64,000 bases of DNA from Angomonas deanei (lineage: Eukaryota; Euglenozoa; Kinetoplastea; Trypanosomatida; Trypanosomatidae): positions 62,001 to 126,000 of the forward strand of contig LR877170.1 in assembly GCA_903995115.1 (NCBI GenBank). Reading direction: 5' to 3'. Made by a program: the position numbers and the translations under genes. Shown here piece by piece: positions 29,156-38,617 of the stretch. Every line of letters starts with the position of its first letter. Position 1 is the stretch's first letter. Below the pieces are notes generated by a model, which was not told the DNA's origin, did not search any database, and was given only the letters and a program-made list of their open reading frames with translations.

Positions 29156-29866
29156 TTAGAGCTTCCTCACAAAGTACACGCCGTCAGCCAAAATAGTCAT
29201 GACGGCCGACACTCGTGAATCAGTGCGAATACGCTCATTAAGTTCGTGAACTCCTTTTACGTTGCTGTTGGAGGTGATTAGTTTTTCTTTGGTCACAAGG
29301 CCGTGAAATAATGTGTTATCGACAGCAATGACACCACCACTACGAAGGAGGTTGAGCGCCAACTCGTAGTACTCCGTGTACTGATCTTTGTTAGCGTCGA
29401 TGTAAACAAAGTCGTACGTGCCGGCTTCGCCCTCCTCCGCGAGTAGCGCGCGCATCGACTCCGCCGCTGGACCGATGCGAAAATCAATTTTATCGGCCAC
29501 GCCCGCCTCCTCCCACGCCTTCTTCCCAATATCTGCGTACTCGGCTGAGATATCCAGCGCCCGCACCACACCGTCGGCAGGCAGCTGCCGCGCCAGCGCT
29601 AGCGTCGTCACGCCGCGGAACACACCGACCTCGATCACTTTGCGTGCACACATAGTCTGCAGGAACCACCCGAGAAACTGGTATTCATCCGCGGAGGAGA
29701 TCATATTTGGCAGCTCCATACCTTCGCCTTGTTCTCGCAGCGCCCGCTGATCTTCAGGCTCGGCAATATAGTTCAGCATGTATTCATACGTCGCGGGTTC
29801 CAATGCAGCGGTGCACGGATGTACCGCCTTCTTGATTTCTTTGTATAGTTTCTGTCCGTCAGACAT
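29156..29866 (-). CDS. Caffeoyl-CoA/catechol-type O-methyltransferase
   Basis: At 236 residues it has the usual length for the small cation-dependent class I O-methyltransferases (Methyltransf_3 family). The SAM-binding motif KVIEVGVFRGVTTLALAR is at residues 76-93. The acidic VRALDIS follows at 101-107, and YDFVYIDANKDQYTEYY at 151-167 carries the metal/SAM-site Asp-Ala-Asn-Lys. DNTLFHG follows. No targeting signal is seen, so it is probably cytosolic. It would transfer methyl from SAM to a hydroxyl of a small acceptor, whose identity cannot be read here. On the sense strand a pyrimidine-rich stretch (tttttcgttttctcattctc) lies just before the ATG. Confidence 0.88.
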   Translation of the reverse strand: MSDGQKLYKEIKKAVHPCTAALEPATYEYMLNYIAEPEDQRALREQGEGMELPNMISSADEYQFLGWFLQTMCARKVIEVGVFRGVTTLALARQLPADGVVRALDISAEYADIGKKAWEEAGVADKIDFRIGPAAESMRALLAEEGEAGTYDFVYIDANKDQYTEYYELALNLLRSGGVIAVDNTLFHGLVTKEKLITSNSNVKGVHELNERIRTDSRVSAVMTILADGVYFVRKL

Positions 29867-31446
29867 GAGTTGAGAATGAGAAAACGAAAAACTTGCTCCC
29901 CCTTAAATTGTTAGATGTGTAGAAATAGATATCTTAACTAATAGCGCAACTTTCTTTACCTTCACGTCTTAGAATGAAATACCCATCCATACAATACCAA
30001 TAAAACACAAAAACAACAATGAAGAATCAAAACAGGAAAAAAATATCAATAAAAAATCAAATACTTACGACTGGAGATCCCCCGGAGAATCCCAGAGTAA
30101 AAACTTGCCTATTTTTCTCCCTTTTTTAATATGAAAAGTTTGCAAAGAAACCGTAAGAAGGCAAGCGAAATTTTCCGACCCACTAACACAACAGAAAAAA
30201 AAAAAAAAAAGCAGAAGGAACTCTTTAATCACGTGTATTCTTAAGAAAAAAAAAAAAAAAAACTGTTCCATTGCATACCGTTAAAGCTCTATAGTTTTGC
30301 TCCCTTCATATTGTACATCAAAGTGAACTGGGAAATATGTAAAACGTCACCGTCAATCTCCCTCACGTTCTTACTCATCATTCCGTCTCTTTCGCCCAGT
30401 TGGGACTTTTTTTTTTTTTTTGTGTGTTACGTACAGTTCGCCCCCACGCGTGTGAGCGTTTTCCAATAACACCCCAGTCTTTTGCTTTAATGCGCAGAAC
30501 TCACAACAAAACAGGACGTGGGGGGAGCTGCATTTTTCAATCCTGAGCCCTCGCTCCGAACAACGCGAGAAGTAAAAGGCCCAGGCCCCAACAAGTTGGA
30601 GATGTGGATTATGGTGAAAAGAAAGCTCACCGTGGGAGGATTGCTTGGTTACCTGGCAAGTGTTTTGCAGTGTAACAGACCCCCACGTGCCGCAGTCGAT
30701 GGCGTGTACACGCAGGACGACTGCTTCCCCACCATGCGGCGGGTGCCGCACAGAAACCACAACCCGAGTCTGCTCGTCTGTACTCACATTGGACACAGGA
30801 TCCCGTCCTCTTTCGGAGTAACGGGGGCGTCTCTGGATCCAAAGGAGGCGTTACCGTCAGAGCACAGACACCGGGATGCAGCGCAGGCGATCCTCCACAC
30901 CGCGTGGGTCTCGTAGTCCTGGCAAACGACCTATAACGTGCGCCATTTGCGCTGTAGTGTGGTCGGGTGTTTTTTTTTTTTTCGGAACGCGGGTGCTCGT
31001 GTACTCCTCCTCTTCCAGCAAGCTCCCCCGCACATTCACCGGTCGGTTGGTTCCGTAAGCCCGTCTGGGCTCTGGCCCCTGCGGGTGCGGTTGCTGGCGC
31101 ACTTGGCGTCCGGCCAGTAGCTGTTAACTTTTTGGCGTTGACACAAGTGAAAGAGGAAGAAGGGAAAAGACAGGGTGGAAGTGGGGGATCGGAAAAATGT
31201 ACGAACATCACATGTAATGGCACATAGTCGCCAATATCGCATTTTTTGTCAGCGTACATTAAACACATTTAATATTTAACATGACAGGGCCTTTTGAAGT
31301 TATTTGGATGGCGACGCTAAAGTGTGAAAACAAGAACAGAAACACTATTCACAACAGCATACCAAGGAAATAACGAAGATAAAAAAAGCAAAAGGAAGAA
31401 GGGACAAAGGCAGTGCGTGTTCGAAAAAAAAAAAAAAAAAGGTCTC
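29867..31446. other. Long intergenic region with dispersed repeat, no gene
   Basis: 29867-30430 is AT-rich with homopolymers. 30694-31075 is the second copy of the repeat at 19975-20345. The flanking 30440-30690 and 31075-31440 hold no recognised gene. It lies between the O-methyltransferase and the invertase within an otherwise compact cluster. Confidence 0.6.
30694..31075 (+). repeat. Dispersed repeat, second copy
   Basis: It shares with 19975-20345 the blocks cgcaggacg..tcccc, gggtgccgcacagaaaccac, gtctgctcgtctgtactcac, atcctccacaccgcgtgggt and gtgtactcctcctcttccag, in the same order and orientation. Confidence 0.85.
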
Positions 31447-32916
31447 TCAAACTAGAACAGACTTGGCGAGGCCGTATATCTCACATTGTGCTAGGTGGGC
31501 GTCGCCGTTGATGCTGAACGCTGACAGTGCCCTATCTCCGGCGGCGGGGTATATTCTGCTGCTCATCACAGCGTGCCCATCGTTGACAAACACCTCGACG
31601 CTCGATTTGTCGAAGAAAATGGTGAGTTTCAAATGGGTGCAGGTCGGCAGCGGGCAACTTCTGTAGCCGCTTATCGTGTGCTCTGGGTAATGGCGGTTAA
31701 CGACGAGCCTCGCGGTTTGGTTGTCGACAAATATTTCCAGCCCCTTCCCCACCCACAGGCCATACTTTTCTCCCGTGCAATTGTTCAGCGTCCAGACCAA
31801 ATTTACCTCGCATGACACACATTCGTCGAGCAGCGTGATCTGCGTGTCACTTTTGATAAGCTGTGCTGGGACAGAGATGTGCCCTTGACGGATTTTAACG
31901 AGTTCACGTATTGGTACGCACCGCACCGTTTCTGTTTCGGGGTCTAAAAAGACCTCGCGCGGGATACTCAACTGCCCAGACCAGTTGTGCTTCTTGGTCG
32001 GCATATTTCCCTCCCACATACTTAGCCACCCAATAATAATGCGACGGCCTTCCGGCGTGACAAAAGACTGCGGGGCGTAGAAATCGTGCCCGAGGTCCAT
32101 TTCCCGAAACCCAGTGGTTGTCTTGAACAACTCACTCACGCTCCAGTCCCCGACGACGGTTCCCGCTTGAAAGACGTTACGGTAGGAGTACCCGTCGGCG
32201 ATTTTCCCCTGCGGTGAAAAGGCGATTACATGCTTGCCGCCAAGAGGGAATACATCCGGACACTCCCACATGTACACATTTTTATCTTCCGACTTGGCGA
32301 CAATGGTGAACGTGCCATCGTCCCAGTCCTCAATGTCATCTGTGCTGTGCAACAGCAGTTGACCCTGATCCTTGCTGTCCCTCGCCCCGCACACCATCCA
32401 CCAACGTTTGTCTTCGTACCAAACCTTAGGGTCTCGAAAGTGCGTGTAGTCCGCCGGTGGTTTCACAATAATCCCCTTCTTCTCAAATGTGAATCCGTCT
32501 TCGCTCACGGCGAGACACTGCACCTGATAGATCTGTGTGTCGTCCAGCGTGTCCCCCAGCCAGTGGTGCCCGGTATAGATGAGATACATCTTTCCATCGT
32601 GCTCCACGGCGCTCCCGGAGAAACAGCCGTCTCTGTCCCAGTCGTCCCCTGGGGCCAGTGCGATTGGGTGGTGGCGCCAGTGGACCATGTCTTCGCTGGT
32701 TAAGTGACCCCAGTGCATTGGTCCCCACTCCGCAGAAAACGGGTGATGCTGATAGAAGACGTGGTACAGCCCTTTGAAGTAGACCAATCCGTTGGGGTCG
32801 TTCATCCAACCGGCATAGGGGGCGATATGGTAGTTAGGGTAGTACTCCGTCGAAACCCGCTTGCGCAGATCCAACACGTAGGCATTTGCTTGTTCTAGGT
32901 TTTGAGCGTGGGACAT
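31447..32916 (-). CDS. Beta-fructofuranosidase (GH32 invertase)
   Basis: The 489-residue protein begins at the ATG (MSHAQNLEQANAYVL) directly after a run of about 12 A. All three GH32 signatures are present: WMNDPNG at 37-43 with nucleophile Asp40, RDP at 161-163, and ECPD at 218-221 with the acid/base Glu. FSGSA and the beta-sandwich tail (SSVEVFVNDGHAVMSSRIYP) are also visible. It should hydrolyse sucrose or sucrose-6-phosphate. There is no signal peptide, so it is likely intracellular, as in bacterial ScrB-type enzymes. Kinetoplastid invertases are known and are thought to be of bacterial origin; this one fits that pattern. The stop codon is TGA. Confidence 0.93.
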   Translation of the reverse strand: MSHAQNLEQANAYVLDLRKRVSTEYYPNYHIAPYAGWMNDPNGLVYFKGLYHVFYQHHPFSAEWGPMHWGHLTSEDMVHWRHHPIALAPGDDWDRDGCFSGSAVEHDGKMYLIYTGHHWLGDTLDDTQIYQVQCLAVSEDGFTFEKKGIIVKPPADYTHFRDPKVWYEDKRWWMVCGARDSKDQGQLLLHSTDDIEDWDDGTFTIVAKSEDKNVYMWECPDVFPLGGKHVIAFSPQGKIADGYSYRNVFQAGTVVGDWSVSELFKTTTGFREMDLGHDFYAPQSFVTPEGRRIIIGWLSMWEGNMPTKKHNWSGQLSIPREVFLDPETETVRCVPIRELVKIRQGHISVPAQLIKSDTQITLLDECVSCEVNLVWTLNNCTGEKYGLWVGKGLEIFVDNQTARLVVNRHYPEHTISGYRSCPLPTCTHLKLTIFFDKSSVEVFVNDGHAVMSSRIYPAAGDRALSAFSINGDAHLAQCEIYGLAKSVLV

Positions 32917-33303
32917 TTTTTTTTTTTTCCCCGTTTTTTCTGTTCCCACTCTTTGTGCTCTTAATCAAAAAGGAATTACGGTTAAGCTAAAGTTATTCAA
33001 AAATGTACGCTATTTAGGTGTATGTACACTTGTTTAAAATTCGGTCTGACGAATGAATTTAACTAACGTTGTTCGATAAAGAAAGAGAAGAATTTTTTTT
33101 TTTTTTTTTGTGACACGCAAGTCCATTTTCTCCCAGTTTCTGAAGATTGCGAGCAAATATCATTTGGGCATGTATTTATCTAAAAAAAAAAAAAAAAAAC
33201 AAACTAAAACAATAACAAAGATTTTTAAAGTGGTACAGTGCTACAAATAAAAATAAAATTAAAACACACACGCTTATAAATTGTTTAAACCCATTGCACA
33301 ACA
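32917..33303. other. Intergenic, no gene recognised
   Basis: AT-rich DNA with T and A runs (33089-33108, 33181-33200). It carries the invertase 5' leader and the 3' flank of the RRM-protein gene. Confidence 0.5.
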
Positions 33304-36300
33304 CTAAAATTCAAGCTGTTCCATCAGATTCTGCAACGTGGGGACAATGTCTTCCATATCGTCACTGTCATCCTCCACAACATGGGTTGTCCTTTGCATC
33401 ATTGCCTGCAGCGCCATTTGAAGAGCGTCGTCGATGTCGTCCTCTTCCTCCCCATCGTCGGCGCCCCTCGTCGTCCCGGTTTGTGTGGAGAAGGCGTTGA
33501 ACACATCCGTGTTGGCGAATATGGAAGGGGCGCCGGCCTCTGCCACACTGGCCGACGGGGCCGCTGCGGCGGCGGGGACGTGAATAAGCGAGAGCAAAGA
33601 TTCGTCGTCGGGGGGCAGTTGCTGACAGGCGGCGCTGTAGGCCTCAATGGTGACGTCTGGGAGGACCAGTCCGAACAAACACGGGCGGACACGAATGAGC
33701 GTACCAGATGCCAAGTTGGGGAATGCGGCGCCGTCCACGGAGGACGGTGGACGCAGCACGGCGTCTAGCCTCTGCTGGTCATGAATACGGTTGCGTGCTT
33801 GGCTTGTACGTGTGTTGCAGAGCTCGTCGATGTCCTTCTTGGTAAAGGAGCCCATATCATCAAGAAAACTGAAAGGGTTTGGTGTGTGGGAGGCGTTGCG
33901 GAAGTATTCCACCATCGCCTTGGCGCTCCCGCTCTCAACGAACTCGACGAAGCCGAAACACAGTTGACTGTAGTTGGTGCTCCCCGCGCCGCCAAATCCA
34001 GCGCACTCCTTTTCCTCCCTGCATAGGCGAACCTTGTTGAACTCACCGTAGTGCGTCAACAGCCGTCTCACCTGCCCCGATGTAAAGCGGGAAGGAAGTT
34101 TCGTGATGTACACGGTGCACTCGTTGTCCATGTACGGCTCCTGCAGGGCCGCCCAGGGCGCCTCTTTGGCGAACCGGGAGAGGTTTCCGTTACTCTCAAT
34201 CGATGTGTTGGTGGATATGCCCTGTGTGCGGTCGCTGTGCGGACTGATAGCCACCTGCGGCGGTGCGGTGCTGGATTCATTAACGGACAAGTGCTTCCCC
34301 TTCGCGCTTCCACTATTGCCGCTGCCCGAAGTCCGGGTTACCACACGCCGCGGAGTTGGTCGTGAGCTTGGCGTGACGGTGGCCTGCCTCTTGTTTGACT
34401 CTGTCGACAAGTCCACCGCGTCCGTGCGGGGCGTGCTGGTTCCGCTCCCAGACGAGGTGTTGACGCCGCGACCGTAAAAGTCGGCGATGAACGACTCGTA
34501 CTCCTTCACTTGATCTCCCCGTTTTGACCGAGACTTGTGCAGTTTGCGCCAGAGCGACGTCATCTTTTCCAAACAATCCACCAGCGTCACCCACGGACGG
34601 TTCTCCGCTTCCTCCTCGGGGGTGGTGGGGACGCCTGCCTCTCTGGCAATGAATTGTTTCGCCCCTCTCAGTTTGTCCGCGTAGGTGCGAATGAGTTCCA
34701 TCGCCAGCACGTACGGGTTTCCGGGGATGTAGGTGTACTGAAAAAAGTAGGCGCAGAGGATGGCCGCTACACTGCGGGATTCACTGGGGGCCTTTTCGTC
34801 GGTGAGAAGCAGCATCATCTCTCGCGCGATGGCACGGACGAAACTTTCGCTCTTGGGGTCATTTTTCGGCTGATTGTCTCCGTGGTCCTTGTGGGATCCA
34901 GATGGCCAGCGACGGATTCCCAAATTGGTGTGCAGCTCGAGCAGGGCAGTAGAAAGTGGGCTGCTCATCAACACCGCGTGGTTCTTCTTTTGCCGGAGTG
35001 TGGAGGAGAGTAGCTCCGCGAGCGCGGCGGCGTCATTGCTTTCGCCCTTCGAGTGCTTCGCCAGGTCCGTCATGGCGGCCGCCAACTCGTCTGCGTTAAT
35101 GAGCTGCGCGAGTAACTTTTCCTGCACTACACCCAACAGCGTCTCTGGAGCGCCGTTCCGGTTAGCCTGGAGAGGTTGGCCCTGCGCCGCCAGCGGCGTC
35201 GAGGATCGCTCTACATCGGCGCGCTTCAGGTAGCGTGCGACCAGCGGACGGGTTTGGCCGTGAGGCACAAAGTTGTTAATTTTTCCTGCGGCCTCGATGG
35301 CCATTCCTTCGGATTGAAACAGGGCCACTCCGCTGCGCCTATTCTTCCCGTTCACGTTTAAAAACTCAGGGAAGAGGTCCGCGTCATACGCACCCATGGG
35401 ATAAAAAATCTTAAAGAGCGTAGACTTGTCCGTTTGACTGGCGAGGTTGTGAACACCGACGAGGTGGATGTTTTTGGGGTACGTCCGCAACAAGTGCTGG
35501 TCCACCTGGTCAAAAAGCGCGATACTGTCGGCATTGTTTTCCAACGTCACCGGCGACGAACGCGTCGCGGCAACATTGACGGACGGATCAAGCAGGGTTA
35601 CCACGAGCGGCTCACTTTGTTCACGCGGGATGACTCCGCTGAATGTCTCCACCGCCGCCTTCGCGTCTTCCTCGGAGCGGAAAAATACAACGGCACTCAT
35701 GCTCTTACACTTCCACGAGCTCTTTGGGGATCCCTGAGGTGGCCAAGGCTCACACCCGACCGCCCCTTTCGCGATCACCGTGCTGCTCAATATGCTGGGT
35801 GCCCTCGAGGAGTCCAGCCCGTGCACCGCCGCCAGCACAAATTTGTCCGCCGCCGGGGAGTAACGAGACCACATTTCGAGCTGCACCTTGCTCAGCTCGG
35901 CGGTTGTCAGCATCCACGGGAGCTCCACTGGGGCGAAGGCGGCGCCGGAAAGAATGGATCCCTCCGCATCCGGTCCACAGTATCGTACGGCAAGTGGTTG
36001 ATGTTGACCGTTGGGAACAAAATTATCAATCTTTTCTACCCCAACCATTGCAAAATCCTTACGCGTAAAGAAGACCACGCCGACACGGCGACGGCCGGAG
36101 ACACAGGCAGCGGCGAGATTTCTGGGCAGTTCGGAGGGGTCCAGTACGATGGCCTCGCAGGCACCCATCGGGAAGAACATGTTGGACAGCTGACGACGGT
36201 TGGTCCTCGGCTCAAGGTTGAAGACGACCACCATGTGCTGATTGGCGTCCAGACACTTTTTAGAGTACACCTGACGAATAAACTGCTCGAACTGTCCCTC

Positions 36301-36600
36301 CATCGCGGTGTCATCCGCTGCCGCCTGCCGTGGCTGAGCGCTCACCTTCCAGCTGGCTGCGTAGTCCGCGGCGGCCCGGAGACCGCCGTTGTGGCTGCTT
36401 GGTTGTGCAAAGAGGGCGGAAGGATCCGGCATGCTGATCGGCAGCTCAAATTCTTTCGCTGCGGGGTTCAGTCGGGATGGCGTGTCACTGCCGGACGTCA
36501 CGGTGAAGTAAGGGGAGGCCGCGTCGTTGGAGCTGTCGGTGGACTCGGTTGTGCTGCTGCGCCTGACAGGGGACGGGTGTGGTGGTGGCGTAGAACTCAT
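33304..36600 (-). CDS. Multi-RRM RNA-binding protein (1098 aa)
   Basis: The N-terminus is Ser/Pro/Thr-rich and disordered (1-110). RRM-like domains follow at about 122-205 (HMVVVFNLEPRTNRRQLSNM, VGVVFFTRKD), 250-345 (degenerate; SAVVFFRSEEDAKAAVETF), 375-460 (NIHLVGVHNLASQTDK, SGVALFQSEG) and 835-915 (CTVYITKLPSRFTSGQVRRL, CFGFVEFVESGSAKAM). Two of them end in the same NFVP.GQ..PL..RY phrase, so they are internal duplicates. Residues 500-730 are helical and could be a protein-interaction domain. The C-terminus is acidic. As gene expression in kinetoplastids is mainly post-transcriptional, a role in mRNA fate is a reasonable inference; the target is unknown. Confidence 0.8.
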   Translation of the reverse strand: MSSTPPPHPSPVRRSSTTESTDSSNDAASPYFTVTSGSDTPSRLNPAAKEFELPISMPDPSALFAQPSSHNGGLRAAADYAASWKVSAQPRQAAADDTAMEGQFEQFIRQVYSKKCLDANQHMVVVFNLEPRTNRRQLSNMFFPMGACEAIVLDPSELPRNLAAACVSGRRRVGVVFFTRKDFAMVGVEKIDNFVPNGQHQPLAVRYCGPDAEGSILSGAAFAPVELPWMLTTAELSKVQLEMWSRYSPAADKFVLAAVHGLDSSRAPSILSSTVIAKGAVGCEPWPPQGSPKSSWKCKSMSAVVFFRSEEDAKAAVETFSGVIPREQSEPLVVTLLDPSVNVAATRSSPVTLENNADSIALFDQVDQHLLRTYPKNIHLVGVHNLASQTDKSTLFKIFYPMGAYDADLFPEFLNVNGKNRRSGVALFQSEGMAIEAAGKINNFVPHGQTRPLVARYLKRADVERSSTPLAAQGQPLQANRNGAPETLLGVVQEKLLAQLINADELAAAMTDLAKHSKGESNDAAALAELLSSTLRQKKNHAVLMSSPLSTALLELHTNLGIRRWPSGSHKDHGDNQPKNDPKSESFVRAIAREMMLLLTDEKAPSESRSVAAILCAYFFQYTYIPGNPYVLAMELIRTYADKLRGAKQFIAREAGVPTTPEEEAENRPWVTLVDCLEKMTSLWRKLHKSRSKRGDQVKEYESFIADFYGRGVNTSSGSGTSTPRTDAVDLSTESNKRQATVTPSSRPTPRRVVTRTSGSGNSGSAKGKHLSVNESSTAPPQVAISPHSDRTQGISTNTSIESNGNLSRFAKEAPWAALQEPYMDNECTVYITKLPSRFTSGQVRRLLTHYGEFNKVRLCREEKECAGFGGAGSTNYSQLCFGFVEFVESGSAKAMVEYFRNASHTPNPFSFLDDMGSFTKKDIDELCNTRTSQARNRIHDQQRLDAVLRPPSSVDGAAFPNLASGTLIRVRPCLFGLVLPDVTIEAYSAACQQLPPDDESLLSLIHVPAAAAAPSASVAEAGAPSIFANTDVFNAFSTQTGTTRGADDGEEEDDIDDALQMALQAMMQRTTHVVEDDSDDMEDIVPTLQNLMEQLEF

Positions 36601-37365
36601 CGTTTGTGTGTGGTGTGCAGAGTGAATATATATACAAATATAAATATATTTACGAAAATAGTGTGCGCGTGTGTCTAGTTACTTTTTTTTTTTTTTAATA
36701 CAGTATCAATTACAAAACAAAAATAACTCTATTCGTATTATTATTGTCAAAAAGTAATGATATATATATATATATATATAAATACTAAATACAAATGAAT
36801 TGGTACAGTTATATAATATAATTCACTATCGAAAAACAATTAAAAACAAGATTGATACAGAACGCTTAAAAGCGAATATTATTGATTTTTTTTTTTTTTT
36901 GGGGTGAGAATATATAGATACAAAAGTGCGAAAATATCAAGAAAAGAGGTGCGTTTATAGTTAGTCTTTTTTTTTTTTAAAATGCAGTGCAAAGAAAAAA
37001 AGAAAGCTACGCTGAAACAAATGAAGAAAAAATCAACAAAAATTTTAAAAAAAGAATTTATGTAGTGTGCTTAAAAAAATTGAAAACTTACTTTATAGGT
37101 GTGCGAGGTCAAAACCTCTTGAATTTTTTAAAAAAATATTACTTGAGAAAAGTGTGAGAGAGAAACGCAGTGATTTTCGTGGACAAATAAAAACGCATTT
37201 ACCGCCCCCCTTTTCTACACAAAAAAACGACAAAAATAAGATTACATACTTATCGCACCAACTCAATATTTACATTTCTAAAGATAGAAAAAAGAAAAAA
37301 AAAATGAGGTGGGTGAAAAAGAAGTCATCCCGAAAACGAGCCCTCGTGCAAAAAAAAAAAGACAT
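36601..37365. other. Intergenic, no gene recognised
   Basis: Very AT-rich, with a (TA)n run at 36760-36780, T runs at 36681 and 36886, and no open frame with domain features. Confidence 0.55.
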
Positions 37366-38085
37366 TTAATTCCCGGCACCATTCTGTGTCATGAAGCGGT
37401 CGTAAAAGTCATCCTCATCGTCGGAGTCGACGTTGTCTTCCACTTTCGGGGTTACCTTGGTCATAATATACACATGGTAGTGACCCGTGGGACTAGAATC
37501 AGAGGAGGAGAACATTGGCTTCTCCACCGACTTGTGCTCTACCTCAAAATTTAACTTTTTCCTGCGAAAGTGATCTATGCGCGTCTCCGGGGCACCGTAG
37601 GAGACGACAATGTAGCGACCGCCCTTCTTCATGAGACGCGAAATATTCTTATTCAGCACGTACAAGTTGTGAAAAGAGTTGTTTCCCCCCAGGATGCTAT
37701 CGACCAGGCCCTTGTCCAAGATAAAGTCAAATGTATACTCATTCGGGCACAAATCCTGCAGAAGTTTCTCAATCGGGGTCGTGAGGACGTCGCAGCACAG
37801 CCACTGCATCTCACTCATCTCCGCGTACCGCCGCTGCATTTGGGAAATGACCGTCGGCGACACATCTACATTGGTGATCTTTTTTATGTTCAAGTGCTCG
37901 TACAGACAGGCGGAGAGGCGACTGTTGCCGCACCCGACCACCAGCAGCCGCAGCTGCTCCGCCGGCTGTAGGATGGGCCTCAATATCGACTGAAGATTGT
38001 CGTAGGTGAGGAACCAGTCGAAGGTGGTGTCGCTACTGCGGTACCGCTCTTCCCAGTAATCCGGATTGGCGTATTTCGATGTCAT
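37366..38085 (-). CDS. METTL13/EEF1AKMT4-type methyltransferase
   Basis: The start is the ATG of MTSKYANPDYWEERY (38085), which matches the family's N-terminal signature; in-frame sequence upstream has only a TTG. The 239 residues contain DYWEERY at 9-15, the SAM-binding VVGCGNSRLSACLY at 49-62, TNVDVSPTVI, and FDFILDKGLVDSI. Those are the hallmarks of the group of lysine methyltransferases that act on elongation factor 1A in animals and yeast. Substrate here is inferred only. The C-terminus is acidic (DNVDSDDEDD). No targeting signal. A 16-A run lies a few bases before the ATG on the sense strand. Confidence 0.85.
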   Translation of the reverse strand: MTSKYANPDYWEERYRSSDTTFDWFLTYDNLQSILRPILQPAEQLRLLVVGCGNSRLSACLYEHLNIKKITNVDVSPTVISQMQRRYAEMSEMQWLCCDVLTTPIEKLLQDLCPNEYTFDFILDKGLVDSILGGNNSFHNLYVLNKNISRLMKKGGRYIVVSYGAPETRIDHFRRKKLNFEVEHKSVEKPMFSSSDSSPTGHYHVYIMTKVTPKVEDNVDSDDEDDFYDRFMTQNGAGN

Positions 38086-38617
38086 TGTAACCTTTTTTTT
38101 TTTTTTTTCAATGCATTTAGTGGGAAAGGGGAGAAAACAGTAGTAGACCCATTTTTTCAAAAAATAAAATAACCATAAAGATGTATTTTACTTTATTTTC
38201 AGAAGTCGTTTTTTTTTTTTTTTAATTATAGCATTCTGAGATAGATACAGGAGTGTGTGTGAAACAGTACACTTATTCTTGGAAAATTACAATGACGTAC
38301 AATAGGAAACGTACAGGTTAACATTACTATTCTGTTTTTTTTTTTTAAAAAAACATCTATGATTATTTCTGTTTGGTCCATGTTTTTCCTCCCCTAGCTC
38401 ACTTTCCTTACGAGGACGAACGTCAAACGCAGTCGGGAGTGAGAGGGGGGAAAAAAAGGAGTTCGATAGTATAAAATAGACAAACCTTCCAAACATTTTC
38501 ATTCTATGCATATAGAAAAACAAACATTTTATTATTAAAATAGTATTCTGTTGAAAAAAAAAAGGAGCGGCACATGATCCGAAGAGAAGGACAGCCTAAC
38601 CCTCTTTTTTTTTTTTT
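38086..38617. other. Intergenic, no gene recognised
   Basis: AT-rich with T runs at 38094, 38209 and 38604. It contains flanks of the neighbouring genes only. Confidence 0.5.

Noticed and set aside
31447-32916. Bacterial contamination as the source of the invertase
   Set aside because: It lies in frame with the array, has the same A-rich leader and flanking AT-rich spacers, and neighbours are plainly eukaryotic.
35434-36678. 414-codon open frame on the plus strand
   Set aside because: It lies antisense to the multi-RRM gene and shows no domains.
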